Part shown: one piece after another, positions 47,626 to 58,686 of the stretch | How the letters are laid out: every line of letters begins with the position of its first letter | Position numbering within the stretch: position 1 is the stretch's first letter | Source: Chthoniobacteraceae bacterium | Lineage (GTDB): Bacteria; Verrucomicrobiota; Verrucomicrobiia; Chthoniobacterales; Chthoniobacteraceae | Direction: 5' to 3' | Assembly: GCA_947449735.1 (NCBI GenBank) | Contig: CANFTB010000018.1 | Span: 1 to 64,000, forward strand | Length of the DNA: 64,000 nt | Translations under genes and position numbers: made by a program | Notes under the pieces: generated by a model | What the model saw: the letters and a program-made list of their open reading frames with translations, nothing else | Told to the model about the DNA's origin: nothing | The model's database searches: none

Positions 47626-48903
47626 TTACAGCGGGGCCACCGTGAGCGTGTGCCTGACCGGTACGAGCTTTGTACGAATTTCCGAATCAAGGCGGGTCTG
47701 TGATGCGGTCAGCTTCTGGCGCAGCTTCTCGAAAAGGGCGCCCAGTTCCGGGTCGTTCTGCACCTCTGTATTGAAGGCGCGGAACTGGCTGATCATTCCC
47801 TTGATCATCATGGTCTCGTAAGCCTGCTTGGCCGCCACGGCGTTCATCACCCCTGCAAACGGCTTGTCGAAGGGCGTGACGGTGAACTCTTCCGCCAGAT
47901 TGATGCCCGCCTCGAGCTGCGCCTTGGTGAATTCGCGGCTTTCGGCTCCCCAGGTGACCTTTGCCTTGGAGGAGGCGAGATTTGCGACTTTGAGCGTGAA
48001 CCGGTTGAGGTCCTTGTTGAACGGAAGATACGGCAGGATGCTGCGGGTGCTGCCGGGGGATTTGGGATCGGGATCAAAACAGAACGGATAACGTTCGCTT
48101 TCGATCTCGGCCTTGCCCGCGCTGGAGGTGGTTACCTTGTGGCCTTTGGACGTCGTGGTCTTTCCGGCGGCGTCCATAGTGATTTCACCGACGGCCCCGT
48201 CGCAACCGAGTCCCTTTAGAAAGGCATACGCCATGGCGAGGTGGCCGTTTGGTCCGGGGTGGACTCCGTCGCGGCCGCAGACGTCATAGTCAGCGCCGTA
48301 AGCGGCTTTGGCCTTTGCCATGGAATCGATCATGGGCGAGTGGACGTCGGCGAAGCCTCCTTGAAATTCACCGGCAAGCTTCCTCCCGATCTGTCCCAGC
48401 GTGGAGAGGCTCTGGTTGTAGCTGTCCGCCGAGTTGAGGTTGTTCGGAAATGGCTTGGAGAAAAACTTGGTGTCCACGGCTCCCGGCGTGCCGACCACAA
48501 CGTGGATTTTGTCCCCCTTCAGCTTGGTGAGCACGGAGCGCATGGAATCTTCGTAGCGCTTTCCAACGGCATCTTCATAAGGCTTGTAGGTGCCGTCGTT
48601 CATTCCGTAGCAGAGGGTGACCACGTCCGGCTTGAACCCCGCGAGATCGTTTTTGAGGCGGGCGTCAAAACCTCCGGCGGTCTCTCCGCCCCAGCCAAAC
48701 TGGAACACGTGCACGTCGGGGCGTCCTGCCGCAGTGAGGAGATAGGTCTCGATGAATTTCGAATACAACTTCTGCTCCGTGATGGAGTCGCCGACAATCG
48801 CAAGGCGCCCGTCCTTGGGCAGGGAGGCGGGTGTTTCCGCGGCGATACAAAACGGCGAAACGAGCGAAAGGACGGAGAGGGTGAGGGAGGTCGATGGTTT
48901 CAT
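47626..48903 (-). CDS. Secreted SGNH/GDSL hydrolase
   Basis: A 425-residue protein with a signal peptide (ends CIAAET). SGNH blocks: block I LAIVGDSITEQKLYSK with the catalytic Ser, block II FGWGGETAGGF, block III VTLCYGMNDGTYKP and block V VCGRDGVHPGPNGHLAMAYA with the catalytic Asp-His pair. About 180 extra residues follow the hydrolase domain and look beta-rich. Such enzymes remove acetyl or other esters from polysaccharides. It is divergent from the dienelactone-hydrolase gene to its right. Confidence 0.9.
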   Translation of the reverse strand: MKPSTSLTLSVLSLVSPFCIAAETPASLPKDGRLAIVGDSITEQKLYSKFIETYLLTAAGRPDVHVFQFGWGGETAGGFDARLKNDLAGFKPDVVTLCYGMNDGTYKPYEDAVGKRYEDSMRSVLTKLKGDKIHVVVGTPGAVDTKFFSKPFPNNLNSADSYNQSLSTLGQIGRKLAGEFQGGFADVHSPMIDSMAKAKAAYGADYDVCGRDGVHPGPNGHLAMAYAFLKGLGCDGAVGEITMDAAGKTTTSKGHKVTTSSAGKAEIESERYPFCFDPDPKSPGSTRSILPYLPFNKDLNRFTLKVANLASSKAKVTWGAESREFTKAQLEAGINLAEEFTVTPFDKPFAGVMNAVAAKQAYETMMIKGMISQFRAFNTEVQNDPELGALFEKLRQKLTASQTRLDSEIRTKLVPVRHTLTVAPL

Positions 48904-49079
48904 TGTAGAGGGGGAGGAGGCCGCCGCGCCGTGCTGGCGGAGGGACTTCGCATAGGGAAAATAATGCTATGGAACAAGCTTTTAGAGCGCAGGATGGCCC
49001 CCGGGGAAACGGGGTGATCCCGGCGGGTGTGCGGAGGAAAGCGCTTGCGGTGGGGGCGACGGCTCCTAGTTTGGGAGGG

Positions 49080-49859
49080 ATGAAACTCCTCCTGCCAGCT
49101 CTGTTCGCGTTGGTTGCCTCTCTTTGTCCGCTTTCCGCGGCCGTCGTCGAGAAAACGGTGGAATACAAGTCGGGGGACCTGCTGTGCGAGGGATGGCAGG
49201 CCTACGACGATTCCGTTTCAGGCAGGCGTCCGGGCGTGCTGGTCGTGCACCAGTGGACTGGCATCAGCGAGCACGAGAAGGAGGCCGCCCGGAAGCTCGC
49301 GACGTTAGGTTACAATGTTCTCGTCGCCGACATCTATGGCAAGGGCGTGCGGCCCCAGCCTCCGGAGGCGGGAAAGGAAGCCGGCAAGTACAAGGCGGAC
49401 CGGGTGCTTCTGCGCTCCCGCGTCAACGCGGCGCTTGACGTTTTGAGCCGGGACGCACTTACGGACGCGTCAAGACTTGCGGCCACCGGCTACTGCTTTG
49501 GCGGAACGACGGTGATCGAGCTTGCCCGCAGCGGCGCGGCGGTAAAGGGGGTCGTCAGCTTTCACGGCGGTCTGGACTCGCCCGCTCCGGCCGACGGAAA
49601 GAACATCAAGGCGAAGGTTCTCGCTCTTCATGGCGCGGATGATCCGTTCGTGCCCGCCAAGGACCTTGCGGCCTTCGAGGCCGAGATGCAGTCCAACAAC
49701 GTCGACTGGAAGCTCGTCAGCTACCCTGGCGCGGTGCACAGCTTCACGCACAAGGCCGCGGGCAGCGACAATTCCAAGGGCGCGGCCTACAACGCCGAGG
49801 CCGACCGGGACTCCTGGCTCCAGATGGAGCGCTTCCTCAAGGCGGTGCTGGGGCGGTAA
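49080..49859 (+). CDS. Exported dienelactone-hydrolase-family protein
   Basis: A 259-residue alpha/beta hydrolase. The start at 49080 is preceded by GGGAGG and gives a signal peptide (ends PLSAAV); an upstream in-frame ATG at 48969 lacks these. The nucleophile is Cys in ATGYCFGGTTVIELA, the Asp is in ALHGADDPFVPAKD, and the His is in YPGAVHSFTH, the usual dienelactone-hydrolase triad. Exported members of this family are common in PVC bacteria; the natural substrate is unclear. Confidence 0.88.
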   Translation: MKLLLPALFALVASLCPLSAAVVEKTVEYKSGDLLCEGWQAYDDSVSGRRPGVLVVHQWTGISEHEKEAARKLATLGYNVLVADIYGKGVRPQPPEAGKEAGKYKADRVLLRSRVNAALDVLSRDALTDASRLAATGYCFGGTTVIELARSGAAVKGVVSFHGGLDSPAPADGKNIKAKVLALHGADDPFVPAKDLAAFEAEMQSNNVDWKLVSYPGAVHSFTHKAAGSDNSKGAAYNAEADRDSWLQMERFLKAVLGR

Positions 49860-49894
49860 AACGCAGCTTATGTCTCGCGTCCCTGGTAAAGGGG

Positions 49895-50230
49895 TTAACG
49901 CCAGAACCAAGCGGCTGAGGTCGCGACGAGGCAGATGATCGATGCGGCCGACAGGAGTCGCGCCAAGGGGAGGAGTTCCGCCTCCTTGCGTACCCGCCAC
50001 CAGGTTCCGAGGGTGCGTCCGACAAAGAGCATTGAGGAGAGAAACGGGAGCATGAAGGTCCACTCCGGTTTGGTGTGGGTTACCGCGTGGTATGCTGCAA
50101 AGAGGAGGCAGGCGCTTCCAAAGAAACAGTTGAGCATGATCGACCGGCTTGTCGTGATGCGGAAGAGCATGGCGCCGAGGGCGATTATCGCGAGGGAACA
50201 GGTGGCCAGAAGGATGGAAAGCGGATTCAT
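49895..50230 (-). CDS. Small integral membrane protein
   Basis: A 111-residue protein made mostly of hydrophobic helices: ILLATCSLAIIALGAMLF, SIMLNCFFGSACLLFAAYHA, FMLPFLSSMLFVGRTLG and LSAASIICLVATSAAWFW, so about four membrane segments. No family recognised. It lies on the same strand as, and downstream of, the glnK/amt operon, but a terminator-like hairpin at 50258-50287 separates them. Coding status is supported by consistent helix pattern and typical length. Confidence 0.6.
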   Translation of the reverse strand: MNPLSILLATCSLAIIALGAMLFRITTSRSIMLNCFFGSACLLFAAYHAVTHTKPEWTFMLPFLSSMLFVGRTLGTWWRVRKEAELLPLARLLSAASIICLVATSAAWFWR

Positions 50231-50257
50231 GGAAAAGGCTCGAACAGGAAAACGAAA

Positions 50258-50287
50258 GGGGCGGCGGAACTTTAGTCCCGCCGCCCC
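50258..50287 (-). terminator. Rho-independent terminator of the leftward amt-glnK operon
   Basis: GGGGCGGCGG and CCGCCGCCCC flank a 10-base loop. Read on the minus strand the stem is followed by TTTCGTTTT. It lies 28 bases after the leftward glnK stop. Confidence 0.75.
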
Positions 50288-50314
50288 CCATTGAACAGAC
50301 GCGGTTTCTACAGA

Positions 50315-52608
<2,294 letters not shown>

Positions 52609-52714
52609 GGTTTGGATTGGGTTTCGGGTTGCTGTGCCGGTGCTCAGGTTTCGCAGACGCGCAGGGGGTGGATTGCGGCTTCGAGTGGCCTGAGCGCTTC
52701 GAAGCGTTTCCTTC

Positions 52715-52730
52715 AGCATCGCTTGTGCCA
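52715..52730 (-). promoter_or_regulatory. Sigma-54 promoter of the leftward amt-glnK operon
   Basis: On the minus strand the sequence reads TGGCACAAGCGATGCT, against the consensus TGGCACGNNNNTTGCW: the -24 GG and -12 GC are both present with correct spacing. It points to the leftward amt gene, leaving an untranslated leader of about 95 bases. This fits nitrogen control by RpoN with an NtrC-type activator; no convincing activator site was identified. Confidence 0.75.
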
Positions 52731-52967
52731 ATATGCGCAAGCGCAACAAAGGAAGGAGTTTGATTTTAATCGCCTCCGGAGCGGCTCCGTTTTCGCAGGC
52801 GTTTATCGATCGCTGTGGTGCAAATCGACCATTCTTTTTCGCCAAAGCGCGGACCAGGCGCCGCGGTGTCTGAATTTTTACAGATGACTCTTTTTGAGCA
52901 CTGAAATGAGGTGTGGTTGTGAGGGGTGAAATCGTTAAAAGCATGATTAGAAATAGCTTAAAGATGT

Positions 52968-52983
52968 TGGCACGGCTTTAGCT
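52968..52983 (+). promoter_or_regulatory. Sigma-54 promoter of the rightward amt-glnK operon
   Basis: TGGCACGGCTTTAGCT matches the sigma-54 consensus in the -24 block (TGGCACG) and the -12 GC with correct spacing. It lies 103 bases before the rightward amt start. Together with the opposite copy at 52715-52730 the two promoters face away from each other across 240 bases, where a shared enhancer would be expected. Confidence 0.8.
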
Positions 52984-53086
52984 ATTGGTTGGGCCCGCGG
53001 AATGGAGCTTTGCCCACTCCGCGCCTGCCGAACCTCGCCCCTCATCCGGGCGGGCGTTGGGTTGGAGTCCAAAAACTAAACCTACA

Positions 53087-54745
53087 ATGCATCCTATGAT
53101 TAAGATCCCCCGAGTAGCGGTCCTGGCGGCTTGCCTGGCCTCCCTGCTCGCTCCCACCGGCCTGCGTGCGCAGGACAATGCCCCAGCCCCAGCTCCCGCC
53201 GCCGTTCAGACCCCGGCCGCTCCGGCACCCGCGCCGGCCGCCCCTGCGGCCCCTGCGGCAGCGCCCGCAGCCGACAAGGCGGCAGGTCCCGAGGTGAGCC
53301 TGGAGATGCGCATCAATGCGCTGGAGTCGTACCTGCAGAACACCAGCCCGGACGACGCCTTCAAGAGCCTCAAGGTGAAAAAGAAGAACGACAAGGGCGA
53401 GGAAGAGGAGGTGTATCCCGAAGGATTCTCTCAGAAGACCCTCGGCGTTGCGGGTCCCGGCCACAACGGCTGGATGATGACTTCCGCCGCTCTGGTTCTT
53501 TTCATGACCTTGCCCGGCCTTGCGCTGTTCTACGGCGGCTTGGTGCGCAAAAAGAACGTCCTGAGCGTGCTCGCGCAGTGCCTCGGGTGCGCCGGGATGG
53601 TCACCCTTCTCTGGTGGGCCTTCGGCTACAGCCTCGTTTTCGGCAAGAATTTTGACAACCCCTTTCTGGGCGGCAGCGAGTTCTTCTTCATGAAGGGCGT
53701 CGATTCGGCCCCCAACACGGACTACTCCTACTGGGTGTCTCAGAACGTGTTTTCGATGTATCAGATGATGTTTGCGATCATCACCCCGGCGTTGATCGTC
53801 GGTGCGATCGCTGAGCGCATGAAGTTTACTGCGGTGATGACCTTCATCGGCGCCTGGATGTTCCTCGTGTACTTCCCGATGGCCCACATGGTCTGGGGCG
53901 TGACGGGCTTCATGAACGGCGTCTGGAACAAGGCGGCGTCCATTCCTGCGATCGACTTTGCAGGCGGCACGGTGGTGCACATGACTTCCGGGTGGAGCGC
54001 ACTGGTGCTTTGCATGATCCTTGGAAAGCGCGCCGGTTTCGGCAAGGAACGCATGGCGCCGCACTCGATGGTGCTCTGTATGGTGGGCACGGGGATGCTG
54101 TGGGTGGGATGGTACGGCTTCAACGCCGGTTCGGCCCTCGCCGCCGACGGGATCGCCGCAAACGCCTTCACGACTACGACGCTTGCAGCTGCAACCGCCT
54201 CCTTTGTGTGGGCGTTGATGGAGCGCGTGATGCGCGGTCACGCTTCGATCCTGGGCTTCTGCTCGGGCGCGGTCGCCGGTTTGGTGGTGATCACCCCGGC
54301 CTGCGGATTCGTGGGAACGACCGGAGCCGTGGTGATCGGCTTGGTCGCCGCCGTGGTGCCTTACATCTTCGTGATGCACCTCAAGGGTATCTTCGGTTAT
54401 GACGACGCGTTGGACACCTTCGGCGTGCACGCTGTGGGCGGAACGCTCGGGGCGGTCATGACGGGCATCTTCGCAGACAAGGCGGCGAACGCCAACCTCG
54501 ACACGGCTGTGACAGCTGCGACGGACGCGGCTGAACCCGGCAACGGCCTGGCCAAGCTCGTCGCGGACGGCGGACTCGTCGGTGTACAGTGCAAGGCGAT
54601 CCTGCTGACCCTGGTGATTTCCGTCGTCGCGACGGTGGTCATCGCCATGGTGTTGAAAGTCGTGATGGGCCTGCGCCCGAGCGCCGAGGTGGAAGACGCC
54701 GGTCTCGACATCAGCGAACACGGGGAGGAAGGCTATCTCCTGTAA
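53087..54745 (+). CDS. amt: Ammonium transporter (Amt family), rightward copy
   Basis: A 552-residue protein with signal peptide (ends GLRAQD) and an Ala/Pro-rich extension of about 50 residues, then a charged segment (NALESYLQNTSPDDAFKSLK). The Amt core begins near residue 125: VLFMTLPGLALFYGGLVRKK, FAIITPALIVGAIAERMKFT, DFAGGTVVHMTSGWSALVLC and GFNAGSALAADG. It is clearly a different paralogue from the leftward Amt, not a recent duplicate. The start at 53087 could be replaced by a Met three codons later. It is followed 75 bases later by glnK. Confidence 0.94.
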   Translation: MHPMIKIPRVAVLAACLASLLAPTGLRAQDNAPAPAPAAVQTPAAPAPAPAAPAAPAAAPAADKAAGPEVSLEMRINALESYLQNTSPDDAFKSLKVKKKNDKGEEEEVYPEGFSQKTLGVAGPGHNGWMMTSAALVLFMTLPGLALFYGGLVRKKNVLSVLAQCLGCAGMVTLLWWAFGYSLVFGKNFDNPFLGGSEFFFMKGVDSAPNTDYSYWVSQNVFSMYQMMFAIITPALIVGAIAERMKFTAVMTFIGAWMFLVYFPMAHMVWGVTGFMNGVWNKAASIPAIDFAGGTVVHMTSGWSALVLCMILGKRAGFGKERMAPHSMVLCMVGTGMLWVGWYGFNAGSALAADGIAANAFTTTTLAAATASFVWALMERVMRGHASILGFCSGAVAGLVVITPACGFVGTTGAVVIGLVAAVVPYIFVMHLKGIFGYDDALDTFGVHAVGGTLGAVMTGIFADKAANANLDTAVTAATDAAEPGNGLAKLVADGGLVGVQCKAILLTLVISVVATVVIAMVLKVVMGLRPSAEVEDAGLDISEHGEEGYLL

Positions 54746-54796
54746 GGTTTAGCCCGCTTGTCAATTGGACCCCGAGGGGGTTTAAAGACAGACTAA

Positions 54797-55159
<363 letters not shown>

Positions 55160-55187
55160 CACGCTTGGTTAGACGTTAGAAAGATCC

Positions 55188-55229
55188 GCTCCGGCGGTGG
55201 AGAATTCTCCACCGCCGGAGCTTTTTTTT
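55188..55229 (+). terminator. Rho-independent terminator of the rightward amt-glnK operon
   Basis: A perfect 17-base inverted repeat (CTCCGGCGGTGGAGAA half-sites around the centre GAATTC) spans 55188-55221 and is followed by eight T residues. It lies 28 bases after the glnK stop. Confidence 0.92.
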
Positions 55230-55616
55230 GAAGGCACCGGCGTTGGAGAAGGGCTGGGGGTGGGGGAGAATGGAGGCGGAGGAAAACCGAGAGGACCCCT
55301 GATGGCCGCAGAAACTCAGCCTCCAGGGCATCCAGTTTGATCCGGGCGAAACGGAACCCGGGCCAGTGCTCTCGCTGCCAGGGCCAATGGGGGCGGCCTT
55401 TCACGATATAAAGGCCGTTCGTTTATGCCTCACATATGAAGAGTATCGTGAGCTATAAACTCGGCGGCTATTCCGCATGTCGGAAAGCCGGAATCAACGT
55501 TCTCCCCAATCTAATTTGAACATGATCGTAAATCTCTTTTGGACCGTTTTCGCAGCTTGCGGGCACGAACGCGAGTCACTTCTTGTGAAACTGTGATTCT
55601 GTGGCAGTGTCGGTAT
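55230..55616. other. Non-coding interval before the VapBC-like module
   Basis: No gene with support was seen. A weak inverted pair, TCACGATA (55401-55408) and TATCGTGA (55444-55451), and an AT-rich stretch near 55500-55540 are the only features; the latter may hold the toxin-antitoxin promoter. Confidence 0.35.
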
Positions 55617-55880
55617 ATGAAGAACATCACCGTGAGTGTGGATGATGACACCTATCGGATGGCGCGCATTCGAGCGGCAGAACGTGCGACCTCTGTCTCA
55701 GCACTGGTGAAGGCTTATCTCCTTCAAATTGCAAGCGGTGGAACTGGAGAAACTGATTTCCAGCGACTTGAACGTGAAGAGCGAGAGCTTCGTGACGAAT
55801 TGCGTTCTCAACGACTCGGCTTGAGTGGCGCGCATAATTTAAGCCGAGATGAGTTTTATTCCCGCCATGAGATTCGTTGA
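55617..55880 (+). CDS. VapB-like antitoxin
   Basis: An 87-residue protein. The start at 55617 (MKNITVSVDDDTYRMARIRA) is chosen because ribbon-helix-helix antitoxins begin with such a strand; an earlier in-frame ATG at 55539 has no homology. The helix AAERATSVSALVKAYL completes the DNA-binding fold, and the charged C-terminal half (FQRLEREERELRDELRSQR) would contact the toxin. It overlaps the downstream PIN gene by 14 bases, as in coupled TA operons. Confidence 0.85.
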   Translation: MKNITVSVDDDTYRMARIRAAERATSVSALVKAYLLQIASGGTGETDFQRLEREERELRDELRSQRLGLSGAHNLSRDEFYSRHEIR

Positions 55881-56280
55881 TACTAATATCCTTTTGTATT
55901 CCTTGGAATGGGATGCCGTGGAGTCGGAGAAGGGAGAAATAGCGCGGAAGATTTTGTTGAGTGCTGATTTAGCCCTTTCGGTCCAGGTACTTCAGGAGTT
56001 TTATGTTCAAGCCACTCATTCCCGGCGTCCTGATGCGCTAACGCATGATTTTGCAGTGCGATTGATTGAGAAATGGATGAGATTTCGGATTCAAGACAAT
56101 ACGGTTTCGATTTTACGTGATGCACTTGAAATTAAAAAGCGGTACGGAACATCGTATTGGGATGCCGCAATTCTAGCAGCTGCTCAATGTGCCCGGTGTC
56201 ATGAGTTATTAAGTGAAGATCTGAATCACGGGCAGCAGTATGGAAGCGTGACGGTAGTGAATCCTTTTTTAAAAACGTAG
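55867..56280 (+). CDS. VapC-like PIN-domain toxin
   Basis: A 137-residue PIN protein. The start at 55867 (MRFVDTNILLYSLEWDA) places the first catalytic Asp at residue 5 as in the family; ATG 55849 would add six residues. Other acidic residues: Glu in VLQEFYVQATHS, Asp in YWDAAILAAAQ and Asp/Glu in LLSEDLNHGQ. PIN toxins are Mg-dependent RNases that cleave tRNA or rRNA. The base composition here is visibly more AT-rich than its neighbours, in line with horizontal acquisition. Confidence 0.9.
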   Translation: MRFVDTNILLYSLEWDAVESEKGEIARKILLSADLALSVQVLQEFYVQATHSRRPDALTHDFAVRLIEKWMRFRIQDNTVSILRDALEIKKRYGTSYWDAAILAAAQCARCHELLSEDLNHGQQYGSVTVVNPFLKT

Positions 56281-56668
56281 GAGCGTGGAAGGCCCATCGA
56301 TGCTGCACTTCTAAAAATGGGAGACTATGAGGCTCTAGAATCCAGCGGAGATGGGGAAAGAGCACCAAAGGGCTATTTTTCGGCGTGAATGTTTCGTGGC
56401 AGTTGTCTTGTGGACTTCTTGCATCGAGGGCTCGATTCAGAAAGATGGCCTTGGCGCCATTTGCTTTTGAGGCAACGCACCTAAATGCCATCAGTTCCAT
56501 CTAGGCGTTCTGATAAACATGCGTGCCTTGGTGATGTGGGGAGGAGGGGGGTAGCCACGCTTCCCATCCATTGAAAGCGGCGCGGATTTGGGTGGGAGGG
56601 GCAATTTTCGACGTTCTGTGAAGACTTGAGAGTGCACTTGGTTCGGAGTGTGCTAAGCTCAATGGGAA
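56281..56668. other. Non-coding interval
   Basis: About 390 bases after the toxin gene show no supported gene, RNA or repeat. Open frames on the minus strand here lack family features. Confidence 0.35.
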
Positions 56669-57523
56669 ATGATTGGAGGACTTCCAAGACAAGACCGGGG
56701 CCCTTGGTTTGAAGTGGCCGGTCATCCTGTCAACGCTCCGCTGGCGTTGGTCGCGGGGTGCATATTGTCCATGCTTTTGACGACTGCGGCGCTGGCTTTC
56801 AGTCACAATTGGGAGGGGTTGCTGGGTTTTTCGAGCGCCGCGGTGCTGCAAAAGGGGGAGGTCTGGCGTGTGGTGTCCTATGCGTTGTGGAACCCGCCTT
56901 CCATCTCTCTTGCTCTGGACATGCTGATGCTTTGGTGGTTTGGGCGTGAACTGGAGGGGTTTTTCGGACGGGCCGTGTTTTTGAAGCTCTGCGCCGGGGT
57001 GGTGCTGGCGCCCGCCTTGGCGGGGCTTTTGACGGGACTGTTTCTTCCGGTCCAGTGGTCCGGATTGCCGGGGACGTTTGCTCTTTTCGTCGCTTTTGCC
57101 ACGATGGCGCCGGGGGTGGTGCTTTTGTTCGGGGTCACGGCCAAGTGGACCGCGTTGATATTCCTAGGGCTGCAGGTGCTGTCCTGTGTTGCGGGGCATG
57201 CTTGGAGCCAGCTGGTGCATTCGCTGGTCTCGGCGGGATTCGCCTTCGGTTACATCCGGTTTCAGCAGGGGCGCTGGAGCATGCCGGAGATCAAGATTCC
57301 GGTGCGGCGTCCGCAGTTCCGAGTGCTGGAGCCCGTGCCTGCGCAGAAGGTTTCGACGCAGCTTCTGAGGGAGGAGTTTGACGAGGCGGACGCCTTGGAG
57401 TTGATCGATCCGCTTCTGGAAAAGATCGGCAAGAGCGGGATGGCGAGTTTGACGGCGGCCGAACGGGCGCAGCTGGAGCTGGCGCGGGAGGCGTTGATCC
57501 GGAAGGGCAGTTCCCGCCGCTAG
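56669..57523 (+). CDS. Rhomboid-like membrane protein without the catalytic serine motif
   Basis: A 284-residue protein with about six membrane helices and a soluble tail. Helix pattern and the LWWFGRELEGFFGRAVFLKL segment resemble rhomboids of PVC and Bacteroidetes bacteria. Where active rhomboids have G-x-S-G the sequence is GLPGTFALFVAF near residue 133, so the nucleophile is missing. A His (HAWSQLVHSLVSAG) remains near 176-183. The C-terminal tail (LLEKIGKSGMASLTAAERAQ) matches the helical tail seen in some bacterial rhomboids. I infer a pseudoprotease; another membrane family is possible. Confidence 0.6.
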   Translation: MIGGLPRQDRGPWFEVAGHPVNAPLALVAGCILSMLLTTAALAFSHNWEGLLGFSSAAVLQKGEVWRVVSYALWNPPSISLALDMLMLWWFGRELEGFFGRAVFLKLCAGVVLAPALAGLLTGLFLPVQWSGLPGTFALFVAFATMAPGVVLLFGVTAKWTALIFLGLQVLSCVAGHAWSQLVHSLVSAGFAFGYIRFQQGRWSMPEIKIPVRRPQFRVLEPVPAQKVSTQLLREEFDEADALELIDPLLEKIGKSGMASLTAAERAQLELAREALIRKGSSRR

Positions 57524-57540
57524 GGCTGATCGGATTTGGT

Positions 57541-57576
57541 GCCGGGGGTGGGGCCGGGGGTGGTGCCGGGGGTGGT
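57541..57576 (+). repeat. G-rich tandem repeat, possible G-quadruplex
   Basis: A 12-base unit close to GCCGGGGGTGGT is repeated three times, giving five G-runs of four or five within 36 bases, 18 bases after the rhomboid-like gene's stop. This is enough for an intramolecular G-quadruplex on the plus strand. Confidence 0.6.
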
Positions 57577-57710
57577 ACAGTCGCGCCCGGTGGGGCGACT
57601 ATGGATGGAAACCTAGAGGGGTGGCATCGTTTGTGAGTTTTTGGCGGGCTTGCGAAGCCCTCGGATCGCGATGCAATAAGTGGAGGCGCTTTGAAATGGC
57701 GATTCCTGAC

Positions 57711-57853
57711 ACCCGAACGCCGAAGCGCTGGAGAAAAGGGGATCTCACGCGCCGCGGAGGGCGCGGGAAAAATTGACAGAACCAAATGAAGCAAAAGCAT
57801 TTATCTCCCACTCCGCGCCTCCGCGGCCCCTCGTGAACTTCCGGTTTCGGGTT
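57711..57853 (+). mobile_element. MITE-like element, copy 1
   Basis: A 143-base element with imperfect terminal inverted repeats (ACCCGAACGCCGAAG at the left, CTTCCGGTTTCGGGTT at the right). Its whole length is related to the inverted copy at 61937-62074: shared tracts include GGAGAAAAGG, GATCTC, CCAAATGAAGCAAAA, TTTATC, CTCCGCGGCCCC and GTGAACTTC. It has no coding capacity, so a transposase elsewhere would be needed for movement. It lies just upstream of the DUF2270 gene and could carry or disturb its promoter. Confidence 0.7.
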
Positions 57854-57885
57854 AAAACGTGGAATTGTAGCTGGAGAGGTGGGCT

Positions 57886-58602
57886 ATGGAGGACGCACAG
57901 GAACGGAAAGCTTCAGGGTTGGGAACAGGGGAAGGCCCCTTGCTGGACCCCGTGTACGCCAACGCGATGTCGCATTTTTACCGGGGCGAACTCGGGAGGA
58001 TCATGGGTTGGCGGATGCGGCTGGATGCCACGACGAACTGGGCGATCACGGTGACCTCGACAGTCTTCACCGTGGCTCTCTCGATCCGCGAGGTGCCGCA
58101 TGGGATCTTTTTTTTCAACCTCGCCGTCGTCTGGATTCTGCTTTGGATCGAGGCGCGGCGGTACCGTTTTTACGACGCCTTCCGCGCCCGGGTACGGCTT
58201 CTGGAGGCGCATTTTCTGGTGCCTGTGGTGCTGCAAAACACACGGTTGCTGCAGGGGGACTGGAGGCGGATCATGTGCGAGGACCTGCTCATGCCGTCCT
58301 TTAAAATGAGCAAACTCGAGGCTCTGGGGCGCCGGCTGAAGCGGAACTACATTTATCTGTTTTTGCTGATTCTGGGGGCGTGGATGATGAAGATCTTTCT
58401 ACACGCGCCCGCACCCGTGGACTCGTGGCAGAGTTTTTATGAGGCGGTGGCCGCCGGGCATGGAATGGCTGCCTGGCTGGTTGTGGGCGTGTTTGCGGTG
58501 ACGTTTACCGGTGTGATGGGCTTGATGGTGTATATCAGCCGGGCGTCGCCCAGCGAAGTCTCGGAGTTCGGGATGCGGAACCGGGATATGTGGAGGATTT
58601 GA
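57886..58602 (+). CDS. DUF2270 family membrane protein
   Basis: A 238-residue protein. The N-terminal part has MSHFYRGELGRIMGWRMRLD, the typical DUF2270 opening, followed by two helices (AITVTSTVFTVALSIREV, IFFFNLAVVWILLWIEARRY). The middle carries FRARVRLLEAHFLVPVVL, and two further helices follow (YIYLFLLILGAWMMKIFL, AWLVVGVFAVTFTGVMGLMV). Function of the family is unknown. The start at 57886 overlaps nothing and is preceded by a MITE-like element 33 bases away. Confidence 0.85.
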   Translation: MEDAQERKASGLGTGEGPLLDPVYANAMSHFYRGELGRIMGWRMRLDATTNWAITVTSTVFTVALSIREVPHGIFFFNLAVVWILLWIEARRYRFYDAFRARVRLLEAHFLVPVVLQNTRLLQGDWRRIMCEDLLMPSFKMSKLEALGRRLKRNYIYLFLLILGAWMMKIFLHAPAPVDSWQSFYEAVAAGHGMAAWLVVGVFAVTFTGVMGLMVYISRASPSEVSEFGMRNRDMWRI

Positions 58603-58686
58603 GGTTGCCACGCATGGCGCGATGCGGGGAGGCGGGGGTGGAAAATGGGAGGACAGGAGCGGGCCCGTCGGCTAGGATGTCGGCCT

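Noticed and set aside
52897-52920. Possible NtrC site (GCACTGAAATGAGGTGT) between the amt promoters
   Set aside because: The half-sites are two bases too far apart compared with the usual GCACC-N5-GGTGC spacing, so I did not call it.
53042-54721. A 559-residue His/Arg-rich open frame on the minus strand
   Set aside because: It is the complement of the rightward amt gene, whose Amt motifs are unmistakable; composition is typical of antisense frames in high-GC DNA.
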